64,000 nucleotides of DNA from contig CM033121.1 in the NCBI GenBank assembly GCA_019321725.1, positions 2,914,001-2,978,000 on the forward strand, written 5' to 3'. Positions 11,653 to 24,641 of this stretch are shown here, in pieces. The stretch's first letter is position 1. Each line of letters begins with the position of its first letter. The notes under the pieces were generated by a model, which was given only the letters and a program-made list of their open reading frames with translations, was not told the DNA's origin and did not search any database. The DNA is from Paulownia fortunei. Taxonomy: Eukaryota; Streptophyta; Magnoliopsida; Lamiales; Paulowniaceae. Both the position numbers and the translations under genes were made by a program.

Positions 11653-13199
11653 TCATTACTATTTACTTCAGCTGTCTGTGCATGGCAGAGGCTGGAGCTG
11701 CTGCAGCTACCTGGCTAGCTACTGGGGACATACTTTGCTTTACCATAACTTTTCAGCTCGGCCCTCCTTTCTACATGACTAAATTTGTACTATAAGGTGT
11801 TCTTTTTTTTATATATATATTTTTAATTATGTGTATAGTATTATTTGTAGAATTAATAATTGGATTAGTGGTATTATATTATTATTATAAATATAAAATA
11901 TTTAAAAAAAATCATCTTATTTTAAGCTATCCCAATAGTATGATTTAAAAGTATAAATATATTGAGGAGATTCAGACTTCTTTTTCTTTTTTTCTTCTGC
12001 TACTAGTTGTGCGTATCCCTACAATGCCCCTAGATTCTGTTTCATTCTTCAATTTGGAATGCGACTATTCATAACCTTTTCTGAGCCTCATTTTTCTACC
12101 AATGACACATTCTCAGGATTCTATAAGATGACTGTTCATTCTGCTGCTGTCAAATGATACTTTACTTTTCCCTATACAGCTAAGTTAAATTTCTTTTACT
12201 TAATGCCCTTTTCCACTTCTGAAAAAGATTGCTTCATTTTAATGACAAAGCTCAGTAATTTCAAATCAATATTGGTAGGTTTGAGTTTCAGACCAGAACC
12301 TCATTGGTATCAGCAGCATTATTAAAGCAGTCATAAGATGATAAATTGTGTTATGCAGACAAAAAAATCTTCATCCATAGTAACATCTCATCTGAAATTA
12401 GCTTCCAATGGTCAAGTTGAACTTAACTGATGACATGAAGAAGGTAAATCAAAACTTTCTTATGATTGATCCATCACATTAATACATGAACTAATACTAT
12501 TTGTTTTGGTACAATTATTTTGTCCTTAAAAAAAACAAACTCCATTGTTGTAGCCTTAGTTGGACTATAGTTAGGCCTATTTGGAAGCCATTCTGCCAGC
12601 CTCTCTTTAATGTGGAAGATACTTGTGCTGTTATAATGAAGATTAATGGAGCATTTTTCATTGTCATTGTCTCTTGTCAGCTTAATGATGGTGGATCATT
12701 TCAACTACCTTATAGAAGGTCAATTTCTTTATTATTTTGTCAGTTTTATCAGCCTCAAAACTTTGTATCCCACTCCCACCTAGTTAATCAATCTGATATG
12801 GTGGTAGTCTCAATAACTCACTCAGTAGAACCCCAGCATCTCATGATATACAAACAGATCATTGACTGGCAATAAATCAAATCATTTGTAAATGACTTTT
12901 CACTTCTCTTAAGTTTCTTACTAAACTTTTCATGGAGATTGCACATTTCATCCATCAAGAACAGATAAAAAGGGTATACAACTCTAGTGACAATGTCACA
13001 TGCACTCGCTGTGTTAAGAACCTGGAAAAATTTCAGTGAATTAATGATGTTCTCTTGATTAACATATGAGAAGATGATAGTATGAAATCTCTAAGCAGTG
13101 CTAATCACGCTTACGTAAGCTTGCGATTAACCATTATTCAGTATCAAGTTATGGTTAGACCGAAGAACTTAAATATTTGCATCTGCACTTGCTACAATA
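10416..13199. other. Intergenic region downstream of AGO7
   Basis: 10560-10840 is GC-richer unique-looking sequence with no clear frame. A long (CT)n tract lies at 11590-11648. A 124-codon frame at 12501-12875 has no motif and probably arises by chance. The part nearest 13199 should hold the AGO7 3' UTR. Confidence 0.5.
11590..11648. repeat. (CT)n microsatellite
   Basis: An almost uninterrupted CT repeat of about 58 bp. The Leu/Ser-repeat frames that cross it are artefacts of the repeat. Confidence 0.95.
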
Positions 13200-16100
13200 T
13201 CAGCAGTAGAACATTAGCTTTCTAATATTCTCAGTAAGTTTAGGTAAAGGCATTGCCTTTGGTGGTGAAGCCCGCGAAATTGTAGAACTTCTGCTGAAGG
13301 TGCTTGAATCCGAACGCTCAAGGTATAGCCTGCCTCTGTATGCAGCAAGATGGGCATAGTAAACTGGAGGCACCAAAGATATAGGCTTTGTGCACCTCAC
13401 AAATGTGTAGCAAAGATTGTACACCAACTTCTGCACTTCATCAGAAGTGAATTTGTTTTCATCCCATAAGATGTGATAATGAATTGGCCGGCTTGTTCCC
13501 TTGACACCCCAATGGCTACAAAGGTAGAAGTCGAATTCTCTTGGATGAGTGATCACGGTATCTACAACTGTCCCTGGGAGTACATTCTCGTCTAAGAATT
13601 GGTTCTCGGGAAAAGATGGATCAGTTTCATGTGGAAACAACCTTGTGTGGTGCCTCTTCTGCACTACTGCAAAAGTGATTGGAGGTTTGTAGCCAGGAAA
13701 CCTTGAACAAGCCTCACGAATTGCTTGCAGTTCCTCCTGCAGCACTTTGTAAAACTGTGTTTCACTAACTCCATCGCGGAAAAAAATAATTCTTTTAGGA
13801 AGTTTAGAGAGCTCCTGATAAAAGTCATCCAATATCTCCCCAACCATTGCACAAAGATCTTGAATGATCTCTTGTCGATGTTTTTGGGACCTCATTCTTG
13901 AAACATACTTGTTTGCAGCAGGCCAATTCACACTACCAACTACAGCAGCAACAGATGGACTAAAATCATCTAATGGATGTGGATGGGTTACATCAGCACC
14001 CATAAAGATCACCGGTTCATCCTGTCTGAAGAGCCTTGGATTTGTAAAGGCAGTGAATTATAAAGCGCAACGGTGCATCCACCAACTTTGGCATTGATCT
14101 TAAGAGCCAAATTTGCCAGAAACTGTGAACCCAGCTTGCCAAGATTCGAGTACAAACAGCATTGGCTCACTATCCCAATACTAGTTTCAGCAATTCGCTT
14201 CAAGTCTGCGTATCCTTTGTGTTTCCTCTCCATAACACAAATGAGCAGTTGGAGATTGTTGAAAGCAGCTTTATGAATTTTCTTGAGTTTAGATTCCAAA
14301 AGTTTCGCGTTGCCAAGCACATGCATCGGCTCAAAGATTGGACTGACCACAGTGTTTTTGTGGAGAAAAATGCCCAATTGTTCACATCTTTGAGACAGCT
14401 GGTTTATGAATTTTTGTATGCTGGATTTCTGATCAGGGGTGCCACCGAAGCTTATTATTGCCCATCTCTCCACTCGAGTACCCTCAAAAACATGGCTATC
14501 CAGAAGGTTCCATTGTCGATCATGACGGGAAGGAGTCAGATTTTTTACATGACCACCATTTCCAAGCTTCAGCTTTGGAGGCTGAAGAATCCTCCCAGTC
14601 AATTGTGTCATCTCTCTTGAAACTTGGAGCTTAAATTCTTTTCCTTGATCGCCGCTGTTAAGAAGCAGAAAACTTTGATTCATCACACAAGCTTTTGTAA
14701 AAACAACAGGAAGAAATGCCAGAGAATATTAGTTATACCTGGTTGGCCCAACTGGTCCTTCCATAACTCTGTCGATGATTGCCTTGCGTTCTCTTGGCCT
14801 TTGACAGCCCATTTTGAGTATTTTTACAGTCTGATCATCTGAGAGCTTTCCAAGGAACTTCTGCCCTTCACAAATTACACAAAGCTCCATAGGTAGGTAA
14901 CAGGGCTTCCTCCTACTAATCTGCAAGCAAGGCAAGTTTCTGTACTGTACATCATACTCATAGTGATCTTTGAAATAGCTGACAAGTCTTAAATTCTTCC
15001 CATCTCTGTCAGGAAACCAGAGATTTTCCGTAACTTCCCCAGTCAGGCTATAAACTCGATATCTTTGCATAGTTTCTCTATGGCAAACAAAGATCCTGAT
15101 GTTCTTCAGTGCTTTCTCCACTTCTTTCTTCTCTTCGCTCGTCAAACTTCTGGTCTTTTTTTGAGAGAGATCATGCATAAAGTCGAGTCGTTTCTGTAAA
15201 TAAGGGATCACCCCAATGCTCTCATGGAAAGCTGTCACTGAGAAGTCCACATTGAGAGCAAGACCTTGTTGTGTTGGTCTTAGGCTCTGAAAGAACCCTC
15301 TAAGTGCAACAGCTCCTCCCCCAATTTCTTTTGCCCCACCCATGGAACTTGAGTAAAATGATCTTCCCACAGCTAAACACTTTTCTGTTGGACTCTCCCG
15401 CAACACTACATCCAGTGCATGGATATACTCCTGAGGAAGAGGAGTGCAATCATCTCCTTCGTTCAAATAGCTGCTTGGGACTTTCCCATCAAACTTGGAG
15501 ACAAGCTTGATATTCACCCGGAAAATCTTATGCTGCTGATGCTTTTCAGGGGAGTTCATCAGTTCTACAGATGGTAAAACTGGTTCACCAACACATATTG
15601 GGAGGCTAATATATAACTCAAGCCTGTCGTCTTGGAATTCTATAGGGCTATATATAGTCCTTCGACCATCATAGACTGGAAGAGCACCTGACAGCACTGC
15701 TGAATTCTCCTCAACAAGTTTTCGCTTGATCATTCTTGCTACTTCCTTCGATGGATTTGGAAATATTTCAACATCATAGTGGAAGATTCTCTGTGATGGG
15801 TCGAATTGGACTAAAAAATGATTAGCAAGAAGGGTGACAGCTTTCCCTTCAACCCCACCAGAGTCTGGTCTTCTAGCAACTGCCAATGATTTTGGTTTTG
15901 TATCCACAATCTTTCTTCCATTTTCCTTATCACAGGGCAGACAAACTTTCTTTTCGACTTCTGCTCAGACATGTTTAATTGATGGAATTAGCAAAGCAGC
16001 GTAAACCATTAGTAATTTAATCTTAATCTTATCTTCAGAGAATATATTTTGCTACACAAAACTGTCATAACTTCAGAAGAAGGCATCAATATGACCAATG

Positions 16101-16672
16101 GCCTTTACAGCAAGAACTAGGCTATTTTGTAATAGGGGATAACAACATAGTTTCAAGATTGGCAATGTAAACAGTTAATAACATGGAGCAATCATCGTAC
16201 ATAGATCCATTATAAGGTCTCTATGGCGTCCACTTCAGTAGCTTCGAAACCAAACCAACATGCAATCCAACAATCAAGAAAAAAGCCATACTAAAAAAAC
16301 CAACAAGAGGGTTTCAACTAAAGTAAATTCACCTTGCGCAACTGATAAATCCTGAAACTGGGAATCAGAGGAAGTGGCAAGAAGAGGATTGTTCTGCCTC
16401 CTTGAGGCCTTCTTGAAATGGGTTCTTGATCCAAACCTCTGGTTTTGAGGGAAAGATGGAGCTACTGTAAACTGCAGAGGAATGATTGGAGGCAGAGGAA
16501 GCAAAGCAGGAAAAGTTTGGTATTGATTTGTGTAACCAAAGCCATAGCCAAGCCCATAAGAGTTTTGCACCAACTGGTGATGATACTGATAGCGATGACC
16601 ACTTTCACTCCCTCTGAAACTCCTTGTTTTTGGAGTGCATTTCCTGCTTGTATTGGACTCTTCTTCTTCCAT
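13200..16672 (-). CDS. AGO7: ARGONAUTE7, three exons, one-base frameshift before the PIWI catalytic region
   Basis: Exons are 16672-16333, 15960-14739 and 14654-13200, with GT-AG introns. The joined frame is about 1005 aa if one missing base is allowed (Arabidopsis AGO7 is about 990). In order: Tyr/Pro/Gln-rich N-terminus, N domain, linker, PAZ (HRETMQRYRV region), MID and PIWI. The catalytic triad is intact: Asp in GADVTHP (13994-13992), Asp in FRDGVSE (13775-13773) and His in AHLAAYRGR (13352-13350). The C-terminus is LMFYC. In plants AGO7 binds miR390, cuts TAS3 RNA and so starts tasiRNA production that controls ARF genes and leaf polarity. At about 14036-14041 the frame moves by one base: the upstream frame ends in a stop at about 14010, and the conserved RLFRQDEPVIFMGAD continues in the next frame. 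No intron fits there. This is either a real null allele or a one-base sequence deletion. Confidence 0.95.
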
Positions 16673-16910
16673 GACTTGTTTGAGATATGAAACTCAGAGG
16701 GTCAGCTAAAGGGCCTATTTGCATGAAAGAGAAAAGCAGGTTATACAAGCAGAAACTGTAGTTAATGCCAAAGACACAGAGAGAGAGAAAATTTGTTTCT
16801 CTTTTTCTCGTTTTTTTCTCTTCTTTTTTCGTTCTGCAGTTCTGAAGCAGGTTTTTGATGCTGGTTGAAAAGGTGGGACCTTTTTATACTTTGGAGGATA
16901 AAACAAGAAA
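16673..16910 (-). promoter_or_regulatory. Probable AGO7 5' UTR / proximal promoter
   Basis: Directly upstream of the AGO7 ATG on the minus strand. It contains a purine-rich (GAGAGAGA / GAAGAAAAAAG) stretch typical of plant leaders. The TATA box and start site are not assigned. Confidence 0.35.
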
Positions 16911-19900
16911 AGGAAAAGCTTCTGCTCCTACTGAATACTGAAGAAGATCATTGTTCCATTTGCAAACTCTGAGTTTGTGCCTTGCATCACACAAATGACT
17001 CTATGTTGGAGCATTATAGTATTAATCAATCTTTCTATGTTCCTCTTTGACTTAAACATAAGAAAAGGATTATATGGCATAGGCTTTTGTCTTTTGTCTT
17101 TGATTAATGTACTATCAAGTCAGCTGAGAGGATAGGCTCTGTTGTTGTATGCTTTAAAACTTAGCAACTGATTAATGACTCATAGTAAACCTTTGATGAA
17201 TATTATTGGACTTTCTGTTGATCCATTCACCTAAACTGCCTAATCTAATCTACAAATAGTTGGTTTTCCAACCATCATCATGTTCAATGAACATTGAACA
17301 TTGTGGTAATCGCGGTGATTGTAGTTTTCCCACTAATTAGATATTATGGAGTAAATCATAGGATAATTTAGTGCAGAAACACGGATATTAACCGATTATT
17401 TTAAGGGTAGACATTTTTTTGAGGAAATTAAAGTAGAAGTGGGGGGGGGGGGTGTTAAATGCTTGAACTGGAGTATTTGGCCATTTTAGAGCAGACAGAA
17501 GAGTAAAACTCCTCCGTTGTAACTACTTCAATTATCATTATTTTTGTATGATTTTCTTGTTTTGTGGGAGTGAAGTAAACTTTTTTCTCTTTTCCTCTTT
17601 TCAAAATGATTCTTGTCCACATAGTTTGACAAATTCACGGAGTGCATTGTCAATGAGCCTGGTCAAAATGTTTGCACCTTGATCACAAGAGAATGATAAG
17701 CCCACCAGTTTTCAGTTACTACCAACTTTACATTAGTTCTTTAGTAGCTTTTCTTTTTGCATTAACTTGGGCTTTTTAGGCTCTTTTTCAACCCCACTTT
17801 AAAAATAAATCTCACATTCTCACTCCTGTAACTAACTTGGAAAAAAAGAGAGACAATGTAGAATTGTCTAAAGGAGTTTTGTGTAGCTATCTATATGTTT
17901 CTCAATGTTAAATCAGTAGATTCTTAATTTCACCAACAATTTAATTTTTAAATTTTTTTAATACAATCATAATTTTTCATATATACTAAAACATATAGAT
18001 AGCTAGACGTTTATTATTGTTTTGACACTCCGAGTCCCAAAATTTTCTTAAAATAATCTTTCACTAATGCTTTTTAAGCCATCCCTAATACCAAAAAGCA
18101 TCTATTGATTGGTTCTTGAAAATAGTATTAATTAAAAGATGATCAAGATTTGATTCTGCAAATCCGAGGTAATCATCCTTGTCAAAAAAAGAACACAGCC
18201 CTATTCTTTCCTGTCCCTAATTCAATCCTCCCTTGTGTTTAATATAATGTATTTCCCACTCTGCTTTTAGCTACCCTTTTGCCTCAACTTTTCTCAACAT
18301 GTTCAAAATGGTGGTGGGATTGGGTCCCTTTCAATCTTTTACATAATATAAAAAAAAAAAAAAATTGGTTGGAATTTGGTGATGGGACAATATGATTACC
18401 ATAAGGCCTTGGATTTTTCTACTTACATACATTGGAGTTGGACCATATCAATATCCATTTTGGCCTATGAAGTCAGAATTGAAAAATGTCCAACCTTTTG
18501 AGGTCTGTGCACGTGGCGCCATTTGATTGGTCTATCTATTTGAAATTGCATTACCTAAGTTCAATATAGGATGTCATAATTAGGGTGCTGTTAATTTTCA
18601 TCCAAGAATGTGAGTTAATCATCAGCCCAACACATGGAAATTAGATAAATTTCTTTATAGTGATCATGATTATGCATAAAGTATGTGCCAAATTTGAGTG
18701 AGTCTGTGTGTTCAATTTTAATCATTTGCCATCCTAATAAGTAAAAACCATAAAGATACTATAATTGAATGAAATGAGTTGGCGTAAAGCACATAAAATT
18801 GTTATAGAAGTCGGGATATTTTCCGACTATAAACTTTTGACAATTATATTAAAAATAAATAAAAAAATATAGTTTATTTTTTTAATTTTTATTTGAAATA
18901 ATATTTATAGTTGAAGAGTTGTATTAAACTTTAAATAAGTGTGAAATGTCAAGAAAAAATTGTACCAAGCGTTTAATATTTGTGTACTGTAACTACAATT
19001 CTAATCTGAAGTGATAATATGACACATTTTATACGTAATATTTGTGTACTATAACTACAATTCTAATCTGAAGTGATAATATGACACATTTTATACGGAC
19101 TACAATTATATTTATGGCCGTAATTTGAATTACGTGTCAAGTGACAAGTCAAATATAAATATTTTTTAATAATAACAATTGATTGATTTTACGTATTATG
19201 TAAAAAAATATTTAATTGAAAATATTTAAAAACTGGACTTGCACTATTAGTAATATATACAAATTTTAGTTTAATAACAATTGATTGATTTTACGTATTA
19301 TGTTAAGAAAAAATTTAAAAACATAAAAAATTAAAGAAATTGCTCGAGCAAGGAGCCAATGCAGACATGGGATTGTGGGAATCACTCTGCTCCAGGTATG
19401 TTTGTGCTAACCTAATCCGTAACATGAAAGATTCCAATTTACTCTCGGTACTAACTAATAATCAAATTTTATATAATAAAAAAGAAATTCATTAAAGAAA
19501 ATACACACACAAACACATATATAAATATTTATTTATTTATTCATTCATAAAAAAATAATATGTTTTTTAAGTTGAATAACTGCAGTTAGAAATGGGTTTT
19601 TATTATTTTTTTTTAAGTGAGTTTGTGTAATAAAAATAAAATAAAATTGAGCAATAAAAGTTTTCCATTACTTGATTGGTATCAATAATGCCTTGAGCAT
19701 TGACTAAATGAATGTAGTTTTCATCAAAGTTGTCTCATAATATTTATTAGCCAAACAAATTACAGTTTTACGATGTTGTCGGAGATTACAACTACTTCGA
19801 ATATGACTAATTATTGTTTAATTAAGTAATTAACTAAGAAAATTATTTTAATCATGTAGTCTTGCTTCTTATTGAAGTGGGAAACTAGCATACCTTGTAA

Positions 19901-20529
19901 TAATTTGAGCCCAATACTTTTGAAAGATGCAATTCAATTGGTCCAAGCCAAAGAATTTAAAAAAATTCTATGGGTACATGTACTACACCTATATTTAAAT
20001 TTATATTGCACTTCCCACGTTGTGGGAATTACTTCGATAACAATTTTTTCATATCGTAGATAAAAATTCATCACTCAACCAACTATTTGGAGATGAATTA
20101 ACTTTTATTAATCTAACAGATAACACACCACATCAAAGAAACCATAATGTAACCCTTAATACATATTAAGAAATTTCAATTTTTACATGAAAAATGCAAT
20201 TTAGAAAAAATAAAAATTGTTTGCTCATCAATCTTAGGCTTGCTAATGGGCTAATCATTTATGGGCTTGTGCAAGGGCAAATGTAGGCTCAAGGCCCAAG
20301 TACAGCCCAATTAGAATAACGGATATTCTGACAAGTCATGGCCTGACATGGGCTTTTTGGGCTTCAAGGGAGTATACTCCAAACTCCAAACAAGCCCATG
20401 ACAGGTCATTTGCATTGTGCATGAATAAAACAAAATGAAAAAAAAAAACAAAATTAAGAGAATATGAACAATTAATATGTATTTTTCCTTTTTTAAAAAA
20501 AAATAATATTTCAATCATATTTCCTCTAC
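16911..20529. other. Intergenic region
   Basis: No coding exon is supported on either strand. It contains an 11-base G run at about 17442-17452, a 62-bp tandem duplication at 18974-19097, a dispersed pair of about 36-bp repeats at 19168-19203 and 19272-19306, and AT-rich filler. A 63-codon frame at 19872-20063 has no features of a gene. Confidence 0.55.
18974..19097. repeat. 62-bp tandem duplication
   Basis: Copies at 18974-19035 and 19036-19097 differ by one visible base (TGTACTGTAAC versus TGTACTATAAC). The near-identity suggests a recent local event. Confidence 0.95.
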
Positions 20530-21700
20530 ACCTTTTTTTCTAAATTTTCATCCTTTTGTTTTTTAAAATTTCTCACTGTTGCGCTTTGCCAAGAGTCAAA
20601 CTGGAAATCCACCGGCGGTTCATTCCTAAAATATCACCGCCGGTCACCGGAATTTCCTCCGTCAAACCTTCGGATCTACGCTGGACTCGTCCTCTCTGTT
20701 TGCCGGAGGTGAGTTTATGCACAATTATTATCTGATTATTCGTTGCTGATCTTGTATATAAAGGAATTCTGCTTTGAGAATCAAATTCATGAAAGAATTC
20801 GCGGAATTGAGCTGTTAAACTTTTTTTTTCCTATTTTTGTTACTGCATTGGGTGGTTTGAAATTTAAGTAACAATTGGTAATCATGAGGTTTATCTCGGA
20901 ATGTGAGTGAGTTTGTGATAGGTGACATTTCTCGGCGATGGCCATGGATTGTCACTAGTACAGCTCGTATGTTTTGGTTAAATGTTATTCTTGCTAACAA
21001 ACAAAATTTATGTTGCGATTCGATGTAATAAGCACTGATTCAAAGTGGTAATAGTTTTGAGGGTGTGAACCACGGCTTAGCCACTGAATTTCAGCTTATA
21101 AAATATAGTGTGAAGGCTTAAACTTCATTTGTGGACTTAATTTTCCTTCTGATGTTCATTCCGCAAGCTGGAGTCAATGAAAGTGGATCAGTATGTACCA
21201 GTTGATGCCTTGTATAGTTTCAATCAATTCTCTGAAATTACCTACATGATCAGAACTAGTCCATCGGCCTGCATTGATATCTGTGGGGAGACTTGGATTA
21301 ATTCATTTCTTGATATGGATGGATTGATGCCTCGAATATGCGATTGAGTAATGTTTGCTTGTTGTTTGTCTTTTTTTTTTTTTTATCATATTGCTGTAAT
21401 ACTATTCCTGGAAATGTCTTGGTGAAAGCATATGCATCAAGTATGTGTAGGAATTAGTTGCAGTAGAGTATGATGGGAACAATATCGTCGCATGACATGT
21501 TGCTATGGCAACCAATGAAGTTCTGATGATGGGGATTAAAGCAGCTTGTTGCTGGGCTTATGTTTGCATGAAACCGTGATTTCTGATCCTTAGTACTGTA
21601 CTATATTTGATTAATAAAGTCAGCATGCCAATTTGAAAATCCATTATGCTATATATGGAGAATATATATGAAATATCTTTGTTCTATAGCCCACTATTGT
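20530..21700 (+). repeat. Duplicated leader segment, copy A (upstream of ALG13-like gene)
   Basis: This segment aligns along almost its whole length with 29031-30110. Shared landmarks are AATCCACCGGCGGTTCATTC, GGATCTACGCTGGACTCGTC, the donor GCCGGAG|GTGAGTTTATGC, GAGGTTTATCTCGGAATGTG and ATATTTGATTAATAAAGT. By eye the match is high, roughly 85-90%. Copy A has about 56 bp near 20942-20998 that copy B lacks. It provides the non-coding first exon (to 20708) and most of the leader intron of the ALG13-like gene. Confidence 0.9.
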
Positions 21701-22053
21701 AATTTCAGTAATGATCTTTGTCTGAATTCTTTGTAAAGTAACTTCTGTCCAAAAATTTTGATTGAAAATTAATACTGGTGATTCAAGTCTTACTGATCTT
21801 TCTTCCTTGTTTTTCTAGTATATGGAGTACAGTGGACTCTCTAGTCGTTTATTTTTTGGCTTTATTTTCCAACTGAAGACACTTTTACGAAAATTGCTTT
21901 GTCTTGAATTGAGTGAAAAGTGTGCAATTTGAAATGAACTCTAAGCTGACTAAATGTTGGCTTTGTTTTGCAGTGTGTTAATTTGCCTGGAAAGTTCGTC
22001 TTTTCATCATTAGTTGTTCTGAGAAAGTGAAACAGAAAGTTGGAGAACATAGG
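20600..22053 (+). promoter_or_regulatory. 5' leader of the ALG13-like gene with a 5'-UTR intron
   Basis: A non-coding exon ends at the donor GGAG|GTGAGT (exon end 20708). The best acceptor is TTTTGCAG at 21966-21973, leaving an 80-base second leader exon before the ATG at 22054. No upstream ATG lies in that second exon. Leader introns of this kind often raise expression in plants; here that is inference. Confidence 0.6.
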
Positions 22054-23692
22054 ATGGGTGAGGCTGACGATAGTTTGAAGTCAAAGAGGGTGGTCTTTGT
22101 GACTGTTGGAACAACTTGTTTCGATTCCTTGGTTAGAGCTGTAGACACTCAGGAGGTTAGAGAAGCATTGTTCAAAAAGGGCTATACCCACCTTGTTATT
22201 CAAATGGGGCGGGGGTCTTACATTCCCACAAAGGTACTGTGAAGCTCTTGTAATCAATGTTTTCCTTTGATTAACTTGGTGTTCAGGACATGTGGAAATT
22301 TGGAATTGAGTTTCCATCTAATTCAATTTTGAGAGCAATGATTTGGCAGCTATACTTTTGGAGAGGCGAAAAGAGAATAGGATAAAAAATGGATTGTAGA
22401 TTCCAATGGTGCTTTAAATTTTGATCTTAAGCAAAGAAGAAGCAAAAATAAGAGAGAAATATTGGGAAATAAGCTTTTGAGATCATATTTGCATTTAAGC
22501 ATGAGTTGTCATGCATCACTGTGGAATTGTTAACTTCTGCTAGAATTGGGATGGGGTGCTCACATTCTCATGTTGATTTCTTCAATTTTACCCCTACATT
22601 TGCCTTAGAGCCAATCGTCCAACGTATTTATTTCATCACTTCTATGTGATCTCTCTTTCGACTTGTAAGCTCATCTGTATATAGTTACTGAAATTCTTTG
22701 TCAGTAGTCACATGAAATCTTAAGCTTTTGTTACTAGTTCTTTTCCTCCCCACTTTCCATATTTGAGATGCGTTGAAGTTTTTTTTACCACAGCTGAATC
22801 CAAAAGCCTATATTGTTTTCCTAATATCTAAAGACTGAGTTTAGCTTATCCTGTAAAAAAATATTTGGACATGTCATCTGGTACAAGATATAATAATAAT
22901 GTCGGAATGAAAGCTTCCACTTCTATATGTAGATATGGGAAGTATACACTTAAACAGAGGCTGTTGCATCTAACTTATTTCATTGTTATATATGCTTGGC
23001 ATGCTATCGTTTATAATCTCAATGTAATGCGCATCAACTTTCAGTCTACTGGAGAAGACGGGTCCCTATCTGTAGACTATTTTACATTTTCGTCAAGCAT
23101 AGCTGAGTTTCTGAAGTCAGCATCTCTTGTTATCAGTCATGCAGGTAATTTATGTTTTCTTTAAACCAAATTTTCTTTTTTGGATTTTCTGTTTTCCCCC
23201 TTGTTCATTTGTATTTCTTTCAATTGGTACTCTCCTTTGTGAGGAACAGAAAAAAATAAAAAATGGTGAGAAGCAATGTCTGTCTCTTCTCCTCAACATT
23301 CTCTAATTCTCGCATGGATTATATATATGACTACCATCTGCACTTGATTAGGATACTTGTTTGAAGTAACCAGGTGTTTATGCTGTCCTCTATCATTTTC
23401 TCTGTACATTGCTGAGTTTTACCTTTGTTTTCCAGGTTCAGGGAGCATATTTGAGACGTTGCGACTCAGAAAACCCCTTATTGTTGTAGTTAATGAGGAT
23501 TTAATGGACAATCATCAAAGCGAGCTGGCTGAAGAACTGGCGGAGAGAAACCATCTGTTCTGTGCTCGTCCCCAGACGCTCTATGAGACCATTTCTGCAA
23601 TGGATCCGGATTCTCTTGTAGCTTATCAACCTGGAGATGCTATGCCGGTTGCTAGATTTATTAATAGATTTTTAGGTTTCGCGGATGAGTGA
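22054..23692 (+). CDS. ALG13: ALG13-like UDP-GlcNAc transferase catalytic subunit (178 aa)
   Basis: Three exons: 22054-22233, 23045-23144 and 23436-23692, all with GT-AG borders, giving 178 aa. The protein opens with the glycosyltransferase-28 C-terminal-type fold signature (VFVTVGTTCFDSLV). It continues with DYFTFSSSIAEFLKSASLVISHAGSGS and the nucleotide-sugar-binding region that ends VVVNEDLMDNHQSELAEEL. ALG13 pairs with membrane-bound ALG14 at the cytosolic face of the ER and adds the second GlcNAc to the dolichol-linked N-glycan precursor. The length is that of plant and yeast ALG13. The gene is expressed from a leader that duplicates the GNOM leader 8.5 kb downstream. Confidence 0.92.
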
Positions 23693-24641
23693 CAATGAAA
23701 TGTAACAAACTGTTTTGATATCTGCATCATGCAGAGTGGTCTCTCAAATACTGGATTGCTGTCTGCATTGAAATGCTTACTTATTAAACATTAATCTTAT
23801 CTTTTTAACTAACTTTACAATAGAATTGTAACATGAGTTGAGTCGCTTGAGTGAGGCTCAACTGGAGCTCAAGCTTGGAAAAAAAAATCTCTGTGCATCA
23901 TGAAAACATAGAAGATTTTCTTAAAATTACAAGCTATACCACAAATTGGGCCTGCCTGCTGGAATAACACTAACTTCTTGGGCTTCAAAGTTGGGTAGGG
24001 CCGCGTGTTTCCCTCTAACAAATTATAGCGTAGGCTGGACCACTCGAGCAGACCTAGAGAGGCTCCCCTTCCAAAGTGCAATGGAGGTCACCTAGGCCAT
24101 GGCCTTCTTGATCTAAAACTATTGGATAAAAAAATTCGCATAATTTTGACGATGGAAAAATAGGTAAAATAAGATGCTCAAGTTGTTAAGTTTTTTAACA
24201 TGTTTATGGTCATGCTTTTACAACATGTAAGGATTGGATGATAGCATATCTAATCTTACATTTTTCTGCACGAAAAAGTCGAAAATAAAGTAAAAATTCA
24301 AAGAAATCCCAAAAAAATATAAAAAATTGAGGGGGACTCGTATTTCCTTCTCCTTTCTTTCCCCTTGTTGAAAGTATATGTTAAAAAGAATTGTCCCACC
24401 TATCAGCATCAACTCCCTGACTTCATTAATCTGCTGACATGGTTTTGCTCTCTTACTCTCAAGAACTAGCAGCCAAAGCCAAATCCTCAAAAGGGTCTTT
24501 GAAGATATTTCCAGGAAAATATCTCAACACAAGATCTTTTACAGAGTTAGTCACTCTAATCATATCCTCATAATATAGATAATGCTGGACCAGGATATGA
24601 ATATATGCATGTACTTTGATTAGCAATTGGTACCATAAAAC
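23693..24641. other. Intergenic region with an unclassified GC-richer repeat-like patch
   Basis: 23700-23830 probably holds the ALG13-like 3' UTR. 23850-24110 is GC-richer than its surroundings and reads like a decayed short repeat on the minus strand, but I cannot classify it. No gene is supported. A minus-strand frame at 24459-24656 looks partly protein-like at its C-terminal end but has no identifiable family. Confidence 0.4.

Noticed and set aside
11488..11782. Frames rich in Leu-Ser repeats
   Set aside because: They only read through the (CT)n tract.
12501..12875. 124-codon plus-strand frame
   Set aside because: No motif, no splice context and irregular composition; most likely a chance frame between genes.
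14162..14620. 152-codon plus-strand frame
   Set aside because: Antisense shadow of AGO7 exon 3.
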